A stretch of 64,000 nt of DNA from Flavobacterium tistrianum. GTDB lineage: Bacteria > Bacteroidota > Bacteroidia > Flavobacteriales > Flavobacteriaceae. The notes below the pieces were generated by a model. That model saw only the letters and a program-made list of their open reading frames with translations. It was not told the origin of the DNA and ran no database searches. The stretch is from positions 84,166 to 148,165 of the forward strand of contig NZ_QJRH01000060.1 of assembly GCF_003254545.1 (NCBI RefSeq), read 5' to 3'. Positions 34,429-42,115 of this stretch are shown piece after piece (positions within the stretch are counted from its first letter, which is position 1; each line of letters starts with the position of its first letter). The translations under genes and the position numbers were made by a program.

Positions 34429-34436
34429 CAAATGTA
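34429..34436 (-). promoter_or_regulatory. -7 element for carH
   Basis: On the minus strand TACATTTG lies 18 bases before the carH ATG, matching TAnnTTTG. No good -33 match is seen, as expected for a promoter that might depend on a regulator. Confidence 0.55.
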
Positions 34437-34492
34437 AAATAAAATCTTAGATTCGGCCTTAAAACTACATTAAAAAGATAGAGGATTAGAGG

Positions 34493-34524
34493 TTTAGGTA
34501 TTTAAAATATATTTTTTACCTAAA
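34493..34524. promoter_or_regulatory. Candidate operator in the carH upstream region
   Basis: The perfect 8-bp inverted repeat TTTAGGTA (34493-34500) and TACCTAAA (34517-34524) with a 16-base AT spacer lies about 60 bases upstream of the -7 element. CAGGTATA follows at 34527. It may be a regulator site, perhaps for the CarH-like protein, but could also be chance in AT-rich DNA. Confidence 0.35.
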
Positions 34525-34564
34525 ATCAGGTATATAATTTTTAAGAAATATATTACTTTGGTAA

Positions 34565-34606
34565 AAAAGAAAGGTCTGCATGTTTTTTAATATGCAGACC
34601 TTTTTT
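34565..34606. terminator. Terminator hairpin between TPR gene and carH
   Basis: AAAGGTCTGCAT and ATGCAGACCTTTTTT pair across a T/A loop. It lies 17 bases past the TPR-gene stop on the minus strand and should insulate carH from it. Confidence 0.85.
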
Positions 34607-34622
34607 AATTTTTAGGTTGTTG

Positions 34623-35123
34623 TTATTTGCAAAAGGTAGCTTTGTTTTTTATAGCGCTCTGGCTTCCAAGTTCAATTGCTTTGCTGAAATCTTTGCAAGA
34701 GTTTTTCTTATCGCCAATTTTGTTGTAAGCCAAACCTCTTAAGTTGTAAGCAACATAATCTTTTGGATTTAAGCCTAAAGAAGCTGTACAGTCATCAATG
34801 GTTCCTTGGTAGTTTTGTAATTTGTAGTTAACATTGGCTCTGCCTGTAAAAGCATCTGCATTCATACTGTCCAACTCGATTGTTTTGCTAAAGTCTGCTT
34901 GAGCGCCTTTTAAATCATTTAGTTTGAATTTTGCGACACCTCGATTTTGATACGCTTCGACAAATTTAGAATTCATACTGATGGCTTTCGTGTAATCGGC
35001 AATTGCACCTTTGGTGTTGCCAGCTTCAGCTTTTTTCATGGCTTTGTCAAAATAGCCAGTTGCAGATTGTGCCCAGATAGAGCAAGACATCATGATAAGT
35101 GATGCTAAAAGTAGGTTTTTCAT
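34623..35123 (-). CDS. Secreted TPR-repeat protein
   Basis: The 166-residue protein has a signal peptide (MKNLLLASLIMMSCSIWAQS) followed by three to four tetratricopeptide units: GAIADYTKAISMNSKFVEAYQNRGVAKFKL (in parts), GAQADFSKTIELDS and GTIDDCTASLGLNP. TPR units mediate protein contacts, and this protein is likely periplasmic. No partner is evident. It ends in SAIKNKATFCK. It is flanked by terminators, so it is probably monocistronic. Confidence 0.85.
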   Translation of the reverse strand: MKNLLLASLIMMSCSIWAQSATGYFDKAMKKAEAGNTKGAIADYTKAISMNSKFVEAYQNRGVAKFKLNDLKGAQADFSKTIELDSMNADAFTGRANVNYKLQNYQGTIDDCTASLGLNPKDYVAYNLRGLAYNKIGDKKNSCKDFSKAIELGSQSAIKNKATFCK

Positions 35124-35269
35124 AAAACTAATTTGGGATTAGTGATTTAATTATTTCCCAACGAATTTAAGAAAGTTTTTATTTTGTAAGAGTTTTTCTT
35201 TTCCAATATTATTTAGTAAATAAGGAAAATTTTGGGAGAGAATAAAAAGTTTGGTATTCCCTGAAAATA

Positions 35270-35301
35270 AAAAAGGTCAAGTAATATTTACTTGACCTTT
35301 T
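35270..35301. terminator. Terminator after the tRNA cluster
   Basis: AAAAGGTCAAGTAA, a short loop, and TTACTTGACCTTTT form a stem immediately 3' of tRNA-Lys (minus strand), with A/T flanks. Confidence 0.8.
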
Positions 35302-35302
35302 G

Positions 35303-35375
35303 TGACCCGACTGGGGCTCGAACCCAGGACCCCATCATTAAAAGTGATGTGCTCTACCGACTGAGCTATCGAGTC
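35303..35375 (-). tRNA. tRNA-Lys (TTT), copy 1
   Basis: The minus-strand sequence GACTCGATAGCTCAGTCGGT... folds as a cloverleaf: a 7-bp acceptor GACTCGA/TCGGGTC, the D arm AGCTCAGTCGGTAGAGC, the anticodon loop CTTTTAA (anticodon TTT) and the T arm with GGTTCGAGCCC. Discriminator is A and no CCA is encoded. It has its own -7 element upstream at 35397-35404. Confidence 0.97.
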
Positions 35376-35396
35376 TTCATTTCTTCAATGAGGGTG

Positions 35397-35404
35397 CAAA
35401 TATA
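35397..35404 (-). promoter_or_regulatory. -7 element upstream of tRNA-Lys copy 1
   Basis: TATATTTG on the minus strand lies 21 bases before the tRNA 5' end, in the phrase GGTGCAAATATAAGG. The same phrase precedes copy 3. Confidence 0.6.
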
Positions 35405-35511
35405 AGGACTTATTTTAGCTTTTTAGCGGTTTTTTGAAATGAATTTTAAATAAATTTCAATAAAAATTATAAAGCCTTATTTTACAATGAAATAGATTTT
35501 ATGTTTTTTAG

Positions 35512-35594
35512 TGACCATGGAGGGATTTGAACCCTCACGCCCTTGCGAGCACCACCCCCTCAAGATGGCGAGTCTACCGTTTCTCCACATGGCC
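35512..35594 (-). tRNA. tRNA-Leu (GAG)
   Basis: The 83-nt cloverleaf on the minus strand has an acceptor GGCCATG/CATGGTC, the anticodon loop TTGAGGG with anticodon GAG, a long variable arm (TGCTCGCAAGGGCGTG) as expected for leucine, and the T arm GGGTTCAAATCCC. It lies between tRNA-Lys copies 1 and 2. Confidence 0.97.
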
Positions 35595-35601
35595 TTAAAA
35601 G

Positions 35602-35637
35602 AAAAAAGGTCGAGTAAAATAAATTACCCGACCTTTT
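35602..35637. terminator. Hairpin between tRNA-Lys copy 2 and tRNA-Leu
   Basis: AAAAAAGGTCGAGTAA and TTACCCGACCTTTT form a stem with bulges like the terminator at 35270-35301. It may separate processing units or end the first transcript. Confidence 0.55.
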
Positions 35638-35638
35638 G

Positions 35639-35711
35639 TGACCCGACTGGGGCTCGAACCCAGGACCCCATCATTAAAAGTGATGTGCTCTACCGACTGA
35701 GCTATCGAGTC
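35639..35711 (-). tRNA. tRNA-Lys (TTT), copy 2
   Basis: This copy is identical in sequence to copies 1 and 3 over the 73 nt, with anticodon TTT. It follows copy 3 by 40 bases in the transcript. Confidence 0.97.
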
Positions 35712-35751
35712 ATTGCTTTCAAGAAATTTAATTTGTTAATCACAAAATTTG

Positions 35752-35824
35752 TGACCCGACTGGGGCTCGAACCCAGGACCCCATCATTAAAAGTGATGTG
35801 CTCTACCGACTGAGCTATCGAGTC
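35752..35824 (-). tRNA. tRNA-Lys (TTT), copy 3
   Basis: The 73-nt cloverleaf with anticodon TTT is identical to the other copies. It is the first tRNA of the cluster, with a good promoter at 35848-35879. Confidence 0.97.
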
Positions 35825-35847
35825 ATTTAATTTCTTGAATGCGGGTG

Positions 35848-35879
35848 CAAATATAAGGAGTTTTTTTTGAAGTTTCCAA
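35848..35879 (-). promoter_or_regulatory. Promoter of the tRNA cluster
   Basis: On the minus strand TTG (35877-35879) is followed after 21 bases by TATATTTG (35848-35855), the Bacteroidota promoter pattern, 23 bases ahead of tRNA-Lys copy 3. Confidence 0.75.
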
Positions 35880-35950
35880 GCTATTTTATCATAAATTTGT
35901 CTTTTTTTTGGAAAAATCTCCAATTGCTTAGTTTATAAGGTTTTATTAAT

Positions 35951-36469
35951 ATGAAAAAAATTGTACTGTTAGGTTACATGGGTTGCGGAAAGTCAACAAT
36001 TGCCCAAAATTTGTCAAAAATTACAAATATTCCGTTCTTAGATTTGGATAAATGTATCGAAGAAAGAGCAAATTTATCCATAAATGAGATTTTTGAAAAG
36101 CACGGAGAAGTGTATTTTCGAAAATTAGAACACCAAATGTTTGTCGAATTACTAGAATCTTCTGAAAATAATATTATCGGATTAGGAGGAGGAACTCCAT
36201 GTTATGCTAATAATCATGAATTATTAAAAGGTGAAGATGTGGTGTCTATATATTTAAAGGCATCAATTGATACATTATATAATAGATTGGTGCATAACAA
36301 AAGCAAACGTCCTTTGATTGCAAATATGAATGAGGAAGAAATGAAAGAGTTTATTGCGAAACATTTATTCGACAGAAGTTTTTACTACAATCAAGCAAAA
36401 CATAAAGTTTCGGTAGATGATAAATCTGTCGAAGAAACGGTTCAGGATATTTTAGAAATACTAGCTTAA
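35951..36469 (+). CDS. aroK: Shikimate kinase
   Basis: This 172-residue P-loop kinase phosphorylates shikimate at O3 in aromatic amino acid synthesis. The Walker A motif is GYMGCGKST (residues 8-16). FLDLDKCIEER supplies the shikimate-binding Asp, YFRKLE the Arg, GLGGGTP the Walker B-like region, and KRPLIANMN the lid. It overlaps the convergent phosphoribosyltransferase gene by 9 bases at its 3' end. Confidence 0.94.
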   Translation: MKKIVLLGYMGCGKSTIAQNLSKITNIPFLDLDKCIEERANLSINEIFEKHGEVYFRKLEHQMFVELLESSENNIIGLGGGTPCYANNHELLKGEDVVSIYLKASIDTLYNRLVHNKSKRPLIANMNEEEMKEFIAKHLFDRSFYYNQAKHKVSVDDKSVEETVQDILEILA

Positions 36470-36961
36470 AGAAGCATAATCGCCATTTTCTGAATTGAAA
36501 ACTACTTGAACATGCTCTAATAAAGAAGTTGAAAGTGAAATTCCTTTGAAATCGGCTTTTACTGGATATTTTTTATGGTTTCGGTCAACAAGTACTGCTG
36601 TTTTGAATTTTTTAAGCGGAACGTCTAAAAAATGACGAACAGCATATATTAATGTAGTGCCTGAGTTTAAGACGTCATCAACAAGTACCAATCCTTTGTT
36701 TTTGTATTCTTCAGTACTCAATGAAGTTTGTATCGCTTCTTGCGGATTTTGTTTGTTTATTTTGACTTCGCAGATGGAAACCTTTAAGGTAGAAATGCTG
36801 CTAAGTGCCGAAGCAATTTTTTCGGCAAAAACAAATCCGTTAGAAGCAATTCCGGCAATAACAACTTCGTCTTCGTCTACAAAAGTCTCGTAAATTTGGT
36901 AAGCGATACGTTTTATTTTATGTTCGATTTCTTGATTGGTCAAGATTATATTGTTGCTCAT
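36461..36961 (-). CDS. Phosphoribosyltransferase family protein
   Basis: This type I phosphoribosyltransferase has 166 residues. The PRPP-binding motif is VLVDDVLNSGTT at about 93-104, and VVIAGIASNGFVFAEKIA is the N-terminal hood/beta strand. Close to PyrR or Hpt/Gpt-like enzymes, but the base it uses cannot be read from sequence. The end overlaps aroK by 9 bases. It is 24 bases away from a stutter spacer and divergent from nothing close. Confidence 0.85.
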   Translation of the reverse strand: MSNNIILTNQEIEHKIKRIAYQIYETFVDEDEVVIAGIASNGFVFAEKIASALSSISTLKVSICEVKINKQNPQEAIQTSLSTEEYKNKGLVLVDDVLNSGTTLIYAVRHFLDVPLKKFKTAVLVDRNHKKYPVKADFKGISLSTSLLEHVQVVFNSENGDYASLS

Positions 36962-36962
36962 G

Positions 36963-37091
36963 GTGTATTTTTTTTGCTAAGATAAATAATTTAAAACTCC
37001 AATTTTAAAAATTCCAAATTCCAAACTTTGCGAAGCAAGAATGAAATTGTGAAATTCAAATTTATCGTATTTGGAATTTGAGTTTTGAAAT
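36963..37091. repeat. Stutter spacer (AATTCCAAATTCCAAA type)
   Basis: AACTCCAATTTTAAAAATTCCAAATTCCAAAC on the left pairs with TTTGGAATTTGAGTTTTGAAATT on the right. This is the same repeat style as other spacers. It separates the S4 protein gene from the phosphoribosyltransferase gene. Confidence 0.55.
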
Positions 37092-37493
37092 TTAATTTTC
37101 ATCATGATCTTCGTCTTCGTCATCATAAAAATCGTCTCCATAATCGTCAATGTCTCTTCGGTCCTTTTTGGTCGGACGTCCTGCACCGGTTCTTCTAGAG
37201 TGTTCTTTAGATAGTTTTAGCATTTCTAAGTGAGCAAAAGCTTCAGGTGGAGTTTCGTTTTTTTGATAAATATCTACCAACTTTGCTCCAACGCGATTTT
37301 GCGGAATGTCTAAAACTGTTATAATTTGTGTAATTTGATCTTTTCTAAACGTAATTCGGTCTGTAGGAAAAACTTCTTTTGAAGGTTTTGCAATCTGCCC
37401 ATTTACAGTGATCTGATTCTTTTTGCAAGCTTCAGTAACCATGTTTCTGGTCTTGTAATAACGAACGCACCACAAGTATTTATCTATTCTCAT
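37092..37493 (-). CDS. S4-domain RNA-binding protein (Hsp15-like)
   Basis: The protein has 133 residues from the ATG at 37493 (MRIDKYLWCVRYYKTRNM), the normal Hsp15-like N-terminus. The S4 domain covers about 1-65 with ACKKNQITVNGQIAKPSKEV. The C-terminal part is basic and ends in an acidic tail (DDYGDDFYDDEDEDHDEN). Hsp15 (HslR) binds stalled 50S subunits with nascent chains; the role here is by family. A TATTTTTG -7 element lies at 37525-37532. Confidence 0.88.
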   Translation of the reverse strand: MRIDKYLWCVRYYKTRNMVTEACKKNQITVNGQIAKPSKEVFPTDRITFRKDQITQIITVLDIPQNRVGAKLVDIYQKNETPPEAFAHLEMLKLSKEHSRRTGAGRPTKKDRRDIDDYGDDFYDDEDEDHDEN

Positions 37494-37563
37494 AATTTTT
37501 CTAAAATCCAAGTTAAATTCTTTACAAAAATAAATCAATATTGTATCTTGCGCACCTAAAAAA

Positions 37564-38745
37564 ATGATAATAATGAATAAATTTAAATATTATTTTGTTT
37601 TGTTACTTGCTGGTCTTGCCATCGTTTCTTGTAATAAAAAGGATGATGATGAGGCGGTAGTGGTTCCTTTAAGGGATTATGCTGTGCAGTATAAAGCAGA
37701 TAATGATTCAATTGAAAAATTTTTAAAGACTAATTATATTGTTGTAGATAAGACGACTTTTGATGTTAAAATAGAAAAAATTCCTGCAGGAGGAACTCAA
37801 ATTTCTATTTGGGATCAGCAAGAGTATCCTTTGAGAATTAGACCTGTTTCTAGTCGTGGTGTCGATTATAAAGTTTATTATTTAAGTTTTAGAGAAGGTG
37901 TTGGTGAGAGGCCATGTAATTTTGATGAGGTTACAGTTTCATACACGGGAACATTTTTAGATAATAAGCAGTTTGATAGTTCATATGGAGTTGAGCGTAA
38001 TTTTAACTTAGATATTTATGTTTCTGCACCTATTATAGATGGTTGGCCTGAGATTATGCCTCAATTTAGAGTAGGAACTCGTAATCCCACTGGTGCTGAT
38101 GGAAGTTTTACATATGATGGCTATGGTGCTGGAGTAATGTTTTTGCCTTCAGGATTGGCATATTATGGAAATCCTCCAGCGGGTATTCCTCAATATGCTC
38201 CTTTAGTATTTAGCTTTAAATTGTTAGCTTTAAAGCGATCTGATATTGAGTACAATGCCTCTACGCAAACAAAAGCTGGCGATGGTGTTCCAAGTTATTT
38301 GGAAGATCTTAATGGTGATGGGTATCTTTATGATCCGAGAGATACTGCAAGATATCCTACTTTGTCAGATGATAAAATAGAAGATACTGATAAAGATGGA
38401 ATTCCCGACTTTTTAGATTTTGATGATGATGGAGATGGTTATACAACTAGATTTGAACTTACAAAGCCTAGTGATCAGATAGGTTGGGGGACATTAGATG
38501 GGTCACCTTTCTATTTTGGAATAAGAAACTATTATCCTTGGGATCCAATGACGGATGATGCTACTACGCCAAATGTTGATGAAACTGAACCAAGAGGAAT
38601 TCCTAGTAGACCAAGCGGAGGATTAACTGATCCTACAAAACCTGAATCAATTACAAATCCTGCTAAATTTGTTCCAGAAGATTATACTAAACCTGGAAGA
38701 TTAAGAATACATTTGGATAAAACGTATCCTTATCAAAAGAAATAA
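37564..38745 (+). CDS. FKBP-type peptidyl-prolyl isomerase lipoprotein
   Basis: This exported lipoprotein has 393 residues (lipobox IVSC at about 20-24). The N-terminal and central part carries an FKBP-like domain (about 110-225) with VTVSYTGTFLDNKQFDSSYG, GWPEIMPQFRVG, and GAGVMFLPSGLAYYGNPPAGIPQYAPLVFSFKLL (in parts). An Asp-rich stretch (DGVPSYLEDLNGDGYLYD, DTDKDGIPDFLDFDDDGDGY) resembles thrombospondin type 3 calcium repeats. A second ATG at 37573 also fits. It resembles gliding-motility-associated PPIases, but that is weak inference. Confidence 0.85.
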   Translation: MIIMNKFKYYFVLLLAGLAIVSCNKKDDDEAVVVPLRDYAVQYKADNDSIEKFLKTNYIVVDKTTFDVKIEKIPAGGTQISIWDQQEYPLRIRPVSSRGVDYKVYYLSFREGVGERPCNFDEVTVSYTGTFLDNKQFDSSYGVERNFNLDIYVSAPIIDGWPEIMPQFRVGTRNPTGADGSFTYDGYGAGVMFLPSGLAYYGNPPAGIPQYAPLVFSFKLLALKRSDIEYNASTQTKAGDGVPSYLEDLNGDGYLYDPRDTARYPTLSDDKIEDTDKDGIPDFLDFDDDGDGYTTRFELTKPSDQIGWGTLDGSPFYFGIRNYYPWDPMTDDATTPNVDETEPRGIPSRPSGGLTDPTKPESITNPAKFVPEDYTKPGRLRIHLDKTYPYQKK

Positions 38746-38763
38746 GAATTAAAAGCTAATATG

Positions 38764-38799
38764 AAAATCCCCGAAATTTATATTTCGGGGATTTTTTTA
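38764..38799 (+). terminator. Terminator after the FKBP gene
   Basis: AAATCCCCGAAAT and ATTTCGGGGATTTTTTT form a strong stem followed by a T-run, 20 bases after the stop. Confidence 0.9.
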
Positions 38800-38925
38800 T
38801 CTAAAATTCCAAACGATATGCTTTGGAAATGGGTAGTGAAGTGTTGATTATTAATTATTTGTTGTTTTGTGAGATTTATTCTTGTGTTTTACGGAATCAC
38901 GTAAGTATTTTATTTCTTATAATTA

Positions 38926-38933
38926 TATATTTG
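38926..38933 (+). promoter_or_regulatory. -7 element ahead of the hypothetical lipoprotein
   Basis: TATATTTG lies 27 bases before the ATG at 38961. The -33 element is not clear. Confidence 0.5.
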
Positions 38934-38960
38934 AAAGAATAATATTAAAATTTTACAAAA

Positions 38961-39914
38961 ATGAAAAAATTAATTGCATTGTTTTTAGTGCTTACTGCTT
39001 TATCATGTAGTAGTGAAGATCAGGTAAATCAAGAAGTTTCCTCTGTAGAGAATTCAGCTTCCGTTTTAGATGGTAAAATGTTGTCATTTAAAAATGAAGA
39101 GTCTTTTGTTAAAGAGTATTCTGATTTAGCACTTTTAAGTAACGATGAACTTAAAAAATGGATTTCTTCTAAGAAATTAGAATCGTTATTAAATACATCT
39201 GATAATTCTGAAGGTATAGAAGAAGATGTTGTACCAGCTACAAGATTGGTTTATTCAGATGCTTTAAAAGCAATTTTGAATTCTGATTTGAAAGTTAAAG
39301 TAGATGGTAAGGTGATTTGGCTTAATGAGCGTACTTTTTATCTGCTTTCAGAAGATGATGCTAATAAGTCATCTAATGAGCTTGTTGCTCAGAAAGATAA
39401 ATTGAAAGTTTATGGAAGTTTGTTGAGTTTGTCAAATCCAATAGCGAATTCGACTGCAAAAAATTTAATTCCTAACGAAAATGGGATTAGAACTTTTGCA
39501 TCTGAAGAAATGAATTATAGTGGAAGCAGGTTAAGGCATGTTGTCGATTTATTTAATGAAACAGTTTACCTTAATGATCGACTTCAATCTAGTAAAATGT
39601 TTATTCGCTCTATTTTACAATATAGATCATGTTCTACATGGAGATGTACTTGGAAAGAAGCCGGTAATGCGCGAAATTTAACTAGTGATTTTTCTGCATC
39701 ACCTGCTAGCATTGCTTGGTCAACTCCTCATATATATACTTATACGGCGATAAGTGGAACTCAAACAATTCTACTGTCAAGTTGGTCTCAACCGCCTGCT
39801 CCTACTAGTCCTAATCTTTGGTATCCGAATTTTGCTATTTCAGGACCATTGGTTTGTACTCTTGTTGCTGTAGCTCCAGCGCCTTCAGTATCTATTAATT
39901 TGTCTTGGTATTAA
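38961..39914 (+). CDS. Hypothetical lipoprotein
   Basis: I do not recognise a family. The 317-residue product has a lipoprotein signal (MKKLIALFLVLTALSCSS), a Ser/Glu/Lys-rich N-terminal half (about 25-150) and a C-terminal half with two cysteines in CSTWRCTW and a Pro/Thr/Ser-rich end (APTSPNLWYPNFAISGP). It is probably surface-exposed or periplasmic. Flanking terminators make it monocistronic. Confidence 0.75.
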   Translation: MKKLIALFLVLTALSCSSEDQVNQEVSSVENSASVLDGKMLSFKNEESFVKEYSDLALLSNDELKKWISSKKLESLLNTSDNSEGIEEDVVPATRLVYSDALKAILNSDLKVKVDGKVIWLNERTFYLLSEDDANKSSNELVAQKDKLKVYGSLLSLSNPIANSTAKNLIPNENGIRTFASEEMNYSGSRLRHVVDLFNETVYLNDRLQSSKMFIRSILQYRSCSTWRCTWKEAGNARNLTSDFSASPASIAWSTPHIYTYTAISGTQTILLSSWSQPPAPTSPNLWYPNFAISGPLVCTLVAVAPAPSVSINLSWY

Positions 39915-39939
39915 GATTATATTCGCATAAGAACAAAAC

Positions 39940-39975
39940 AAAAAGCCTCGAAATGTAAATTTCGAGGCTTTTTTT
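39940..39975. terminator. Bidirectional terminator
   Basis: AAAAGCCTCGAAAT and ATTTCGAGGCTTTTTTT form a stem between the lipoprotein gene and the convergent transketolase gene. Confidence 0.9.
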
Positions 39976-39997
39976 ATAAAGTGAGAAAAATTAAAAA

Positions 39998-40951
39998 TTA
40001 CTTTCTTTTGATTACTCTTTCTACAGCTTCGACAATCGCTTGATTGTTTAGTTTGTATTTTTCCATTAATTGCTCTGGAGTTCCAGATTCACCAAAACTA
40101 TCTTTTACTGCTACAAATTCTTGTGGAGTTGGATTGTTTAAAGCTAATACTCCAGAAACACTTTCTCCAAGACCTCCAAGGTAGTTGTGCTCTTCTGCAG
40201 TAACTACACATCTTGTTTTAGCAACCGATTTAAGGATAGCTTCTTCGTCAAGAGGTTTAATAGTATGGATGTTGATTACTTCGGCAGAAATTCCTTTTTC
40301 TTCTAATTTTTCAGCAGCAATAAGAGCTTCCCAAACTAAGTGCCCTGTTGCAATAATAGTTACATCAGTTCCTTCATTTAATAGAATTGCTTTTCCAATT
40401 ACGAATGGTTCATCAGCAGGAGTGAAGTTTGCTACAACTGGACGTCCGAAACGTAAATAAGCTGGTCCATGGTGATCAGCTAGTGCAATAGTTGCCGCTT
40501 TAGTCTGGTTGTAATCGCAAGTATTGATTACAGTCATTCCTGGCAACATTTTCATTAATCCAATATCTTCTAGGATTTGGTGAGTTGCTCCGTCCTCTCC
40601 TAAAGTTAAACCAGCGTGAGAAGCGCAGATTTTTACATTTTTATCTGAGTAAGCAACAGATTGGCGAATTTGGTCGTAAACTCTACCAGTAGAGAAGTTA
40701 GCAAAAGTTCCTGTAAAAGGAATTTTTCCTCCAATTGTTAAACCTGCAGCGATTCCGATCATGTTAGCTTCAGCGATTCCGATTTGGAAAAAACGCTCTG
40801 GGTGATTTTTCTTGAATTCATCAAATTTTAGTGATCCAATTAAGTCAGCACATAATGCCACAACATTTTCGTTTTTTTGACCTAATTCAGTCATTCCCGC
40901 TCCAAAACCAGAACGAGTATCTTTACTTCCTGTATTTTCGTATTTTTTCAT
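39998..40951 (-). CDS. Transketolase C-terminal subunit
   Basis: Here transketolase is split into two genes. This 317-residue subunit carries the pyrimidine-binding and C-terminal domains: FFQIGIAEANMIGIAAGLTIGG holds the catalytic Glu of the TPP site, HAGLTLGEDGATHQ and EEHNYLGGLGESVSGVLALN follow. With the N-terminal subunit it moves two-carbon units between sugar phosphates in the pentose phosphate pathway. It is downstream of the N-terminal subunit, separated by a 75-base stutter spacer. Confidence 0.93.
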   Translation of the reverse strand: MKKYENTGSKDTRSGFGAGMTELGQKNENVVALCADLIGSLKFDEFKKNHPERFFQIGIAEANMIGIAAGLTIGGKIPFTGTFANFSTGRVYDQIRQSVAYSDKNVKICASHAGLTLGEDGATHQILEDIGLMKMLPGMTVINTCDYNQTKAATIALADHHGPAYLRFGRPVVANFTPADEPFVIGKAILLNEGTDVTIIATGHLVWEALIAAEKLEEKGISAEVINIHTIKPLDEEAILKSVAKTRCVVTAEEHNYLGGLGESVSGVLALNNPTPQEFVAVKDSFGESGTPEQLMEKYKLNNQAIVEAVERVIKRK

Positions 40952-41026
40952 TTTTGTTTTTTTGCTGTACGCAATAGGCTATATGCAATAGGCTTAGTGC
41001 TTAATGCTTATGGCTTAAAGCTTTTT
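40952..41026. repeat. Stutter spacer between transketolase subunit genes
   Basis: GCTGTACGCAATAGGCTATATGCAATAGGCTTAGTGCTTAATGCTTATGGCTTAAAGC (in parts) repeats CAATAGGCT and TGCTTA. Its place inside an operon is notable. No gene is seen. Confidence 0.55.
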
Positions 41027-41878
41027 TTAGTAATCAACTTGATCTTTAGAGTAGTTTTGAGCTAATGCATTTGCTAGTTGCTCATCATTTGGAGCTTTAC
41101 CATGCCAAGCGTGCGTGTGCATCATAAAGTCTACGCCATTACCCATTTCTGTATGTAACAAAATACAAACTGGTTTTCCTTTTCCTGTTCTTGATTTAGC
41201 ATCGGTTAAACCAGCAATAATAGCATCAATGTTGTTTCCTTCTGCAATTTCTAGAACATCCCAGTCAAAAGCTTCAAATTTTGCACGTAGGCTTCCCATT
41301 GCCAAAACTTCGTCAGTTGTACCGTCAATTTGTTTTCCGTTAACGTCAATTGTTGCAATAATGTTGTCTACTTTTTTAGCAGAAGCATACATAATAGCTT
41401 CCCAGTTTTGACCTTCTTGCAATTCTCCATCTCCGTGTAAAGTATAAACTAGATGATTGTCTTTGTTTAATTTTTTAGCTTGAGCTGCTCCCAAAGCTAC
41501 AGATAAACCTTGTCCTAATGAACCAGATGCCATACGAACTCCAGGTAAACCTTCATGAGTTGTTGGGTGTCCTTGTAAACGAGAATTTAATAATCTAAAA
41601 GTAGCAAGTTCTGAAATTGGAAAGTAACCGCTGCGCGCTAAAACGCTATAAAATACTGGAGAAATATGACCATTTGAAAGGAAAAAGATATCTTCTCCAA
41701 TTCCGTCCATATCAAAACCTTCTTTGCGGTCCATTATATTTTGATATAATGTAACCAAAAATTCAGTACAACCTAAAGAACCACCTGGGTGTCCAGAGTT
41801 TACAGCATGTACCATTCTAAGAATATCTCTTCTTACTTGGATCGTTAAATCGCTTAATTGTTGTGTGTTAGGCTTCAT
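41027..41878 (-). CDS. Transketolase N-terminal subunit
   Basis: This 283-residue subunit binds the TPP diphosphate: GDGELQEGQNWEAIMYASA holds the GDG...N magnesium-binding motif and HTEMGNGVDFMMHTHAWHG is at the substrate channel. The N-terminus has HAVNSGHPGGSLGCTEFL. It starts under a well-matched promoter at 41904-41935. It forms a heteromer with the C-terminal subunit gene just downstream. Confidence 0.93.
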   Translation of the reverse strand: MKPNTQQLSDLTIQVRRDILRMVHAVNSGHPGGSLGCTEFLVTLYQNIMDRKEGFDMDGIGEDIFFLSNGHISPVFYSVLARSGYFPISELATFRLLNSRLQGHPTTHEGLPGVRMASGSLGQGLSVALGAAQAKKLNKDNHLVYTLHGDGELQEGQNWEAIMYASAKKVDNIIATIDVNGKQIDGTTDEVLAMGSLRAKFEAFDWDVLEIAEGNNIDAIIAGLTDAKSRTGKGKPVCILLHTEMGNGVDFMMHTHAWHGKAPNDEQLANALAQNYSKDQVDY

Positions 41879-41903
41879 TTTATATGTAAAAGTTAAACTG
41901 GAG

Positions 41904-41935
41904 CAAAAGTAATCGTTATTTTGCGGGGAGACAAA
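41904..41935 (-). promoter_or_regulatory. Promoter of the transketolase operon
   Basis: On the minus strand TTTG (41932-41935), a 20-base spacer and TACTTTTG (41904-41911) match the Bacteroidota promoter. The start codon lies 26 bases downstream of the -7 element. Confidence 0.75.
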
Positions 41936-42057
41936 TGATTTTTTGCTTTAGTTGCAATGCAATTGTTAAATTTTACTATTTTTTTTACATTATAAAAAAT
42001 GTAAAGGATGTTTTGACTTTCGATTCTTTGTAAGTTTTTTTACAATTTTAAGCAAAA

Positions 42058-42090
42058 CAAAAAAGTCCTGCATTTCTGCAAGACTTTTAT
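42058..42090 (-). terminator. Terminator after the acidic protein gene
   Basis: AAAAGTCCTGCA, TTTC, TGCAAGACTTTT fold as a stem with one mismatch, with a T-run on the minus strand. Confidence 0.8.
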
Positions 42091-42115
42091 GTGCGAATAA
42101 AGAAAGAGAATTTAT

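Noticed and set aside
35511..35813. Plus-strand open frame over the tRNA cluster (MTMEGFEPSRP..., TGARTQDP...).
   Set aside because: It is the complement of tRNA-Leu and tRNA-Lys genes, a well-known false ORF type.
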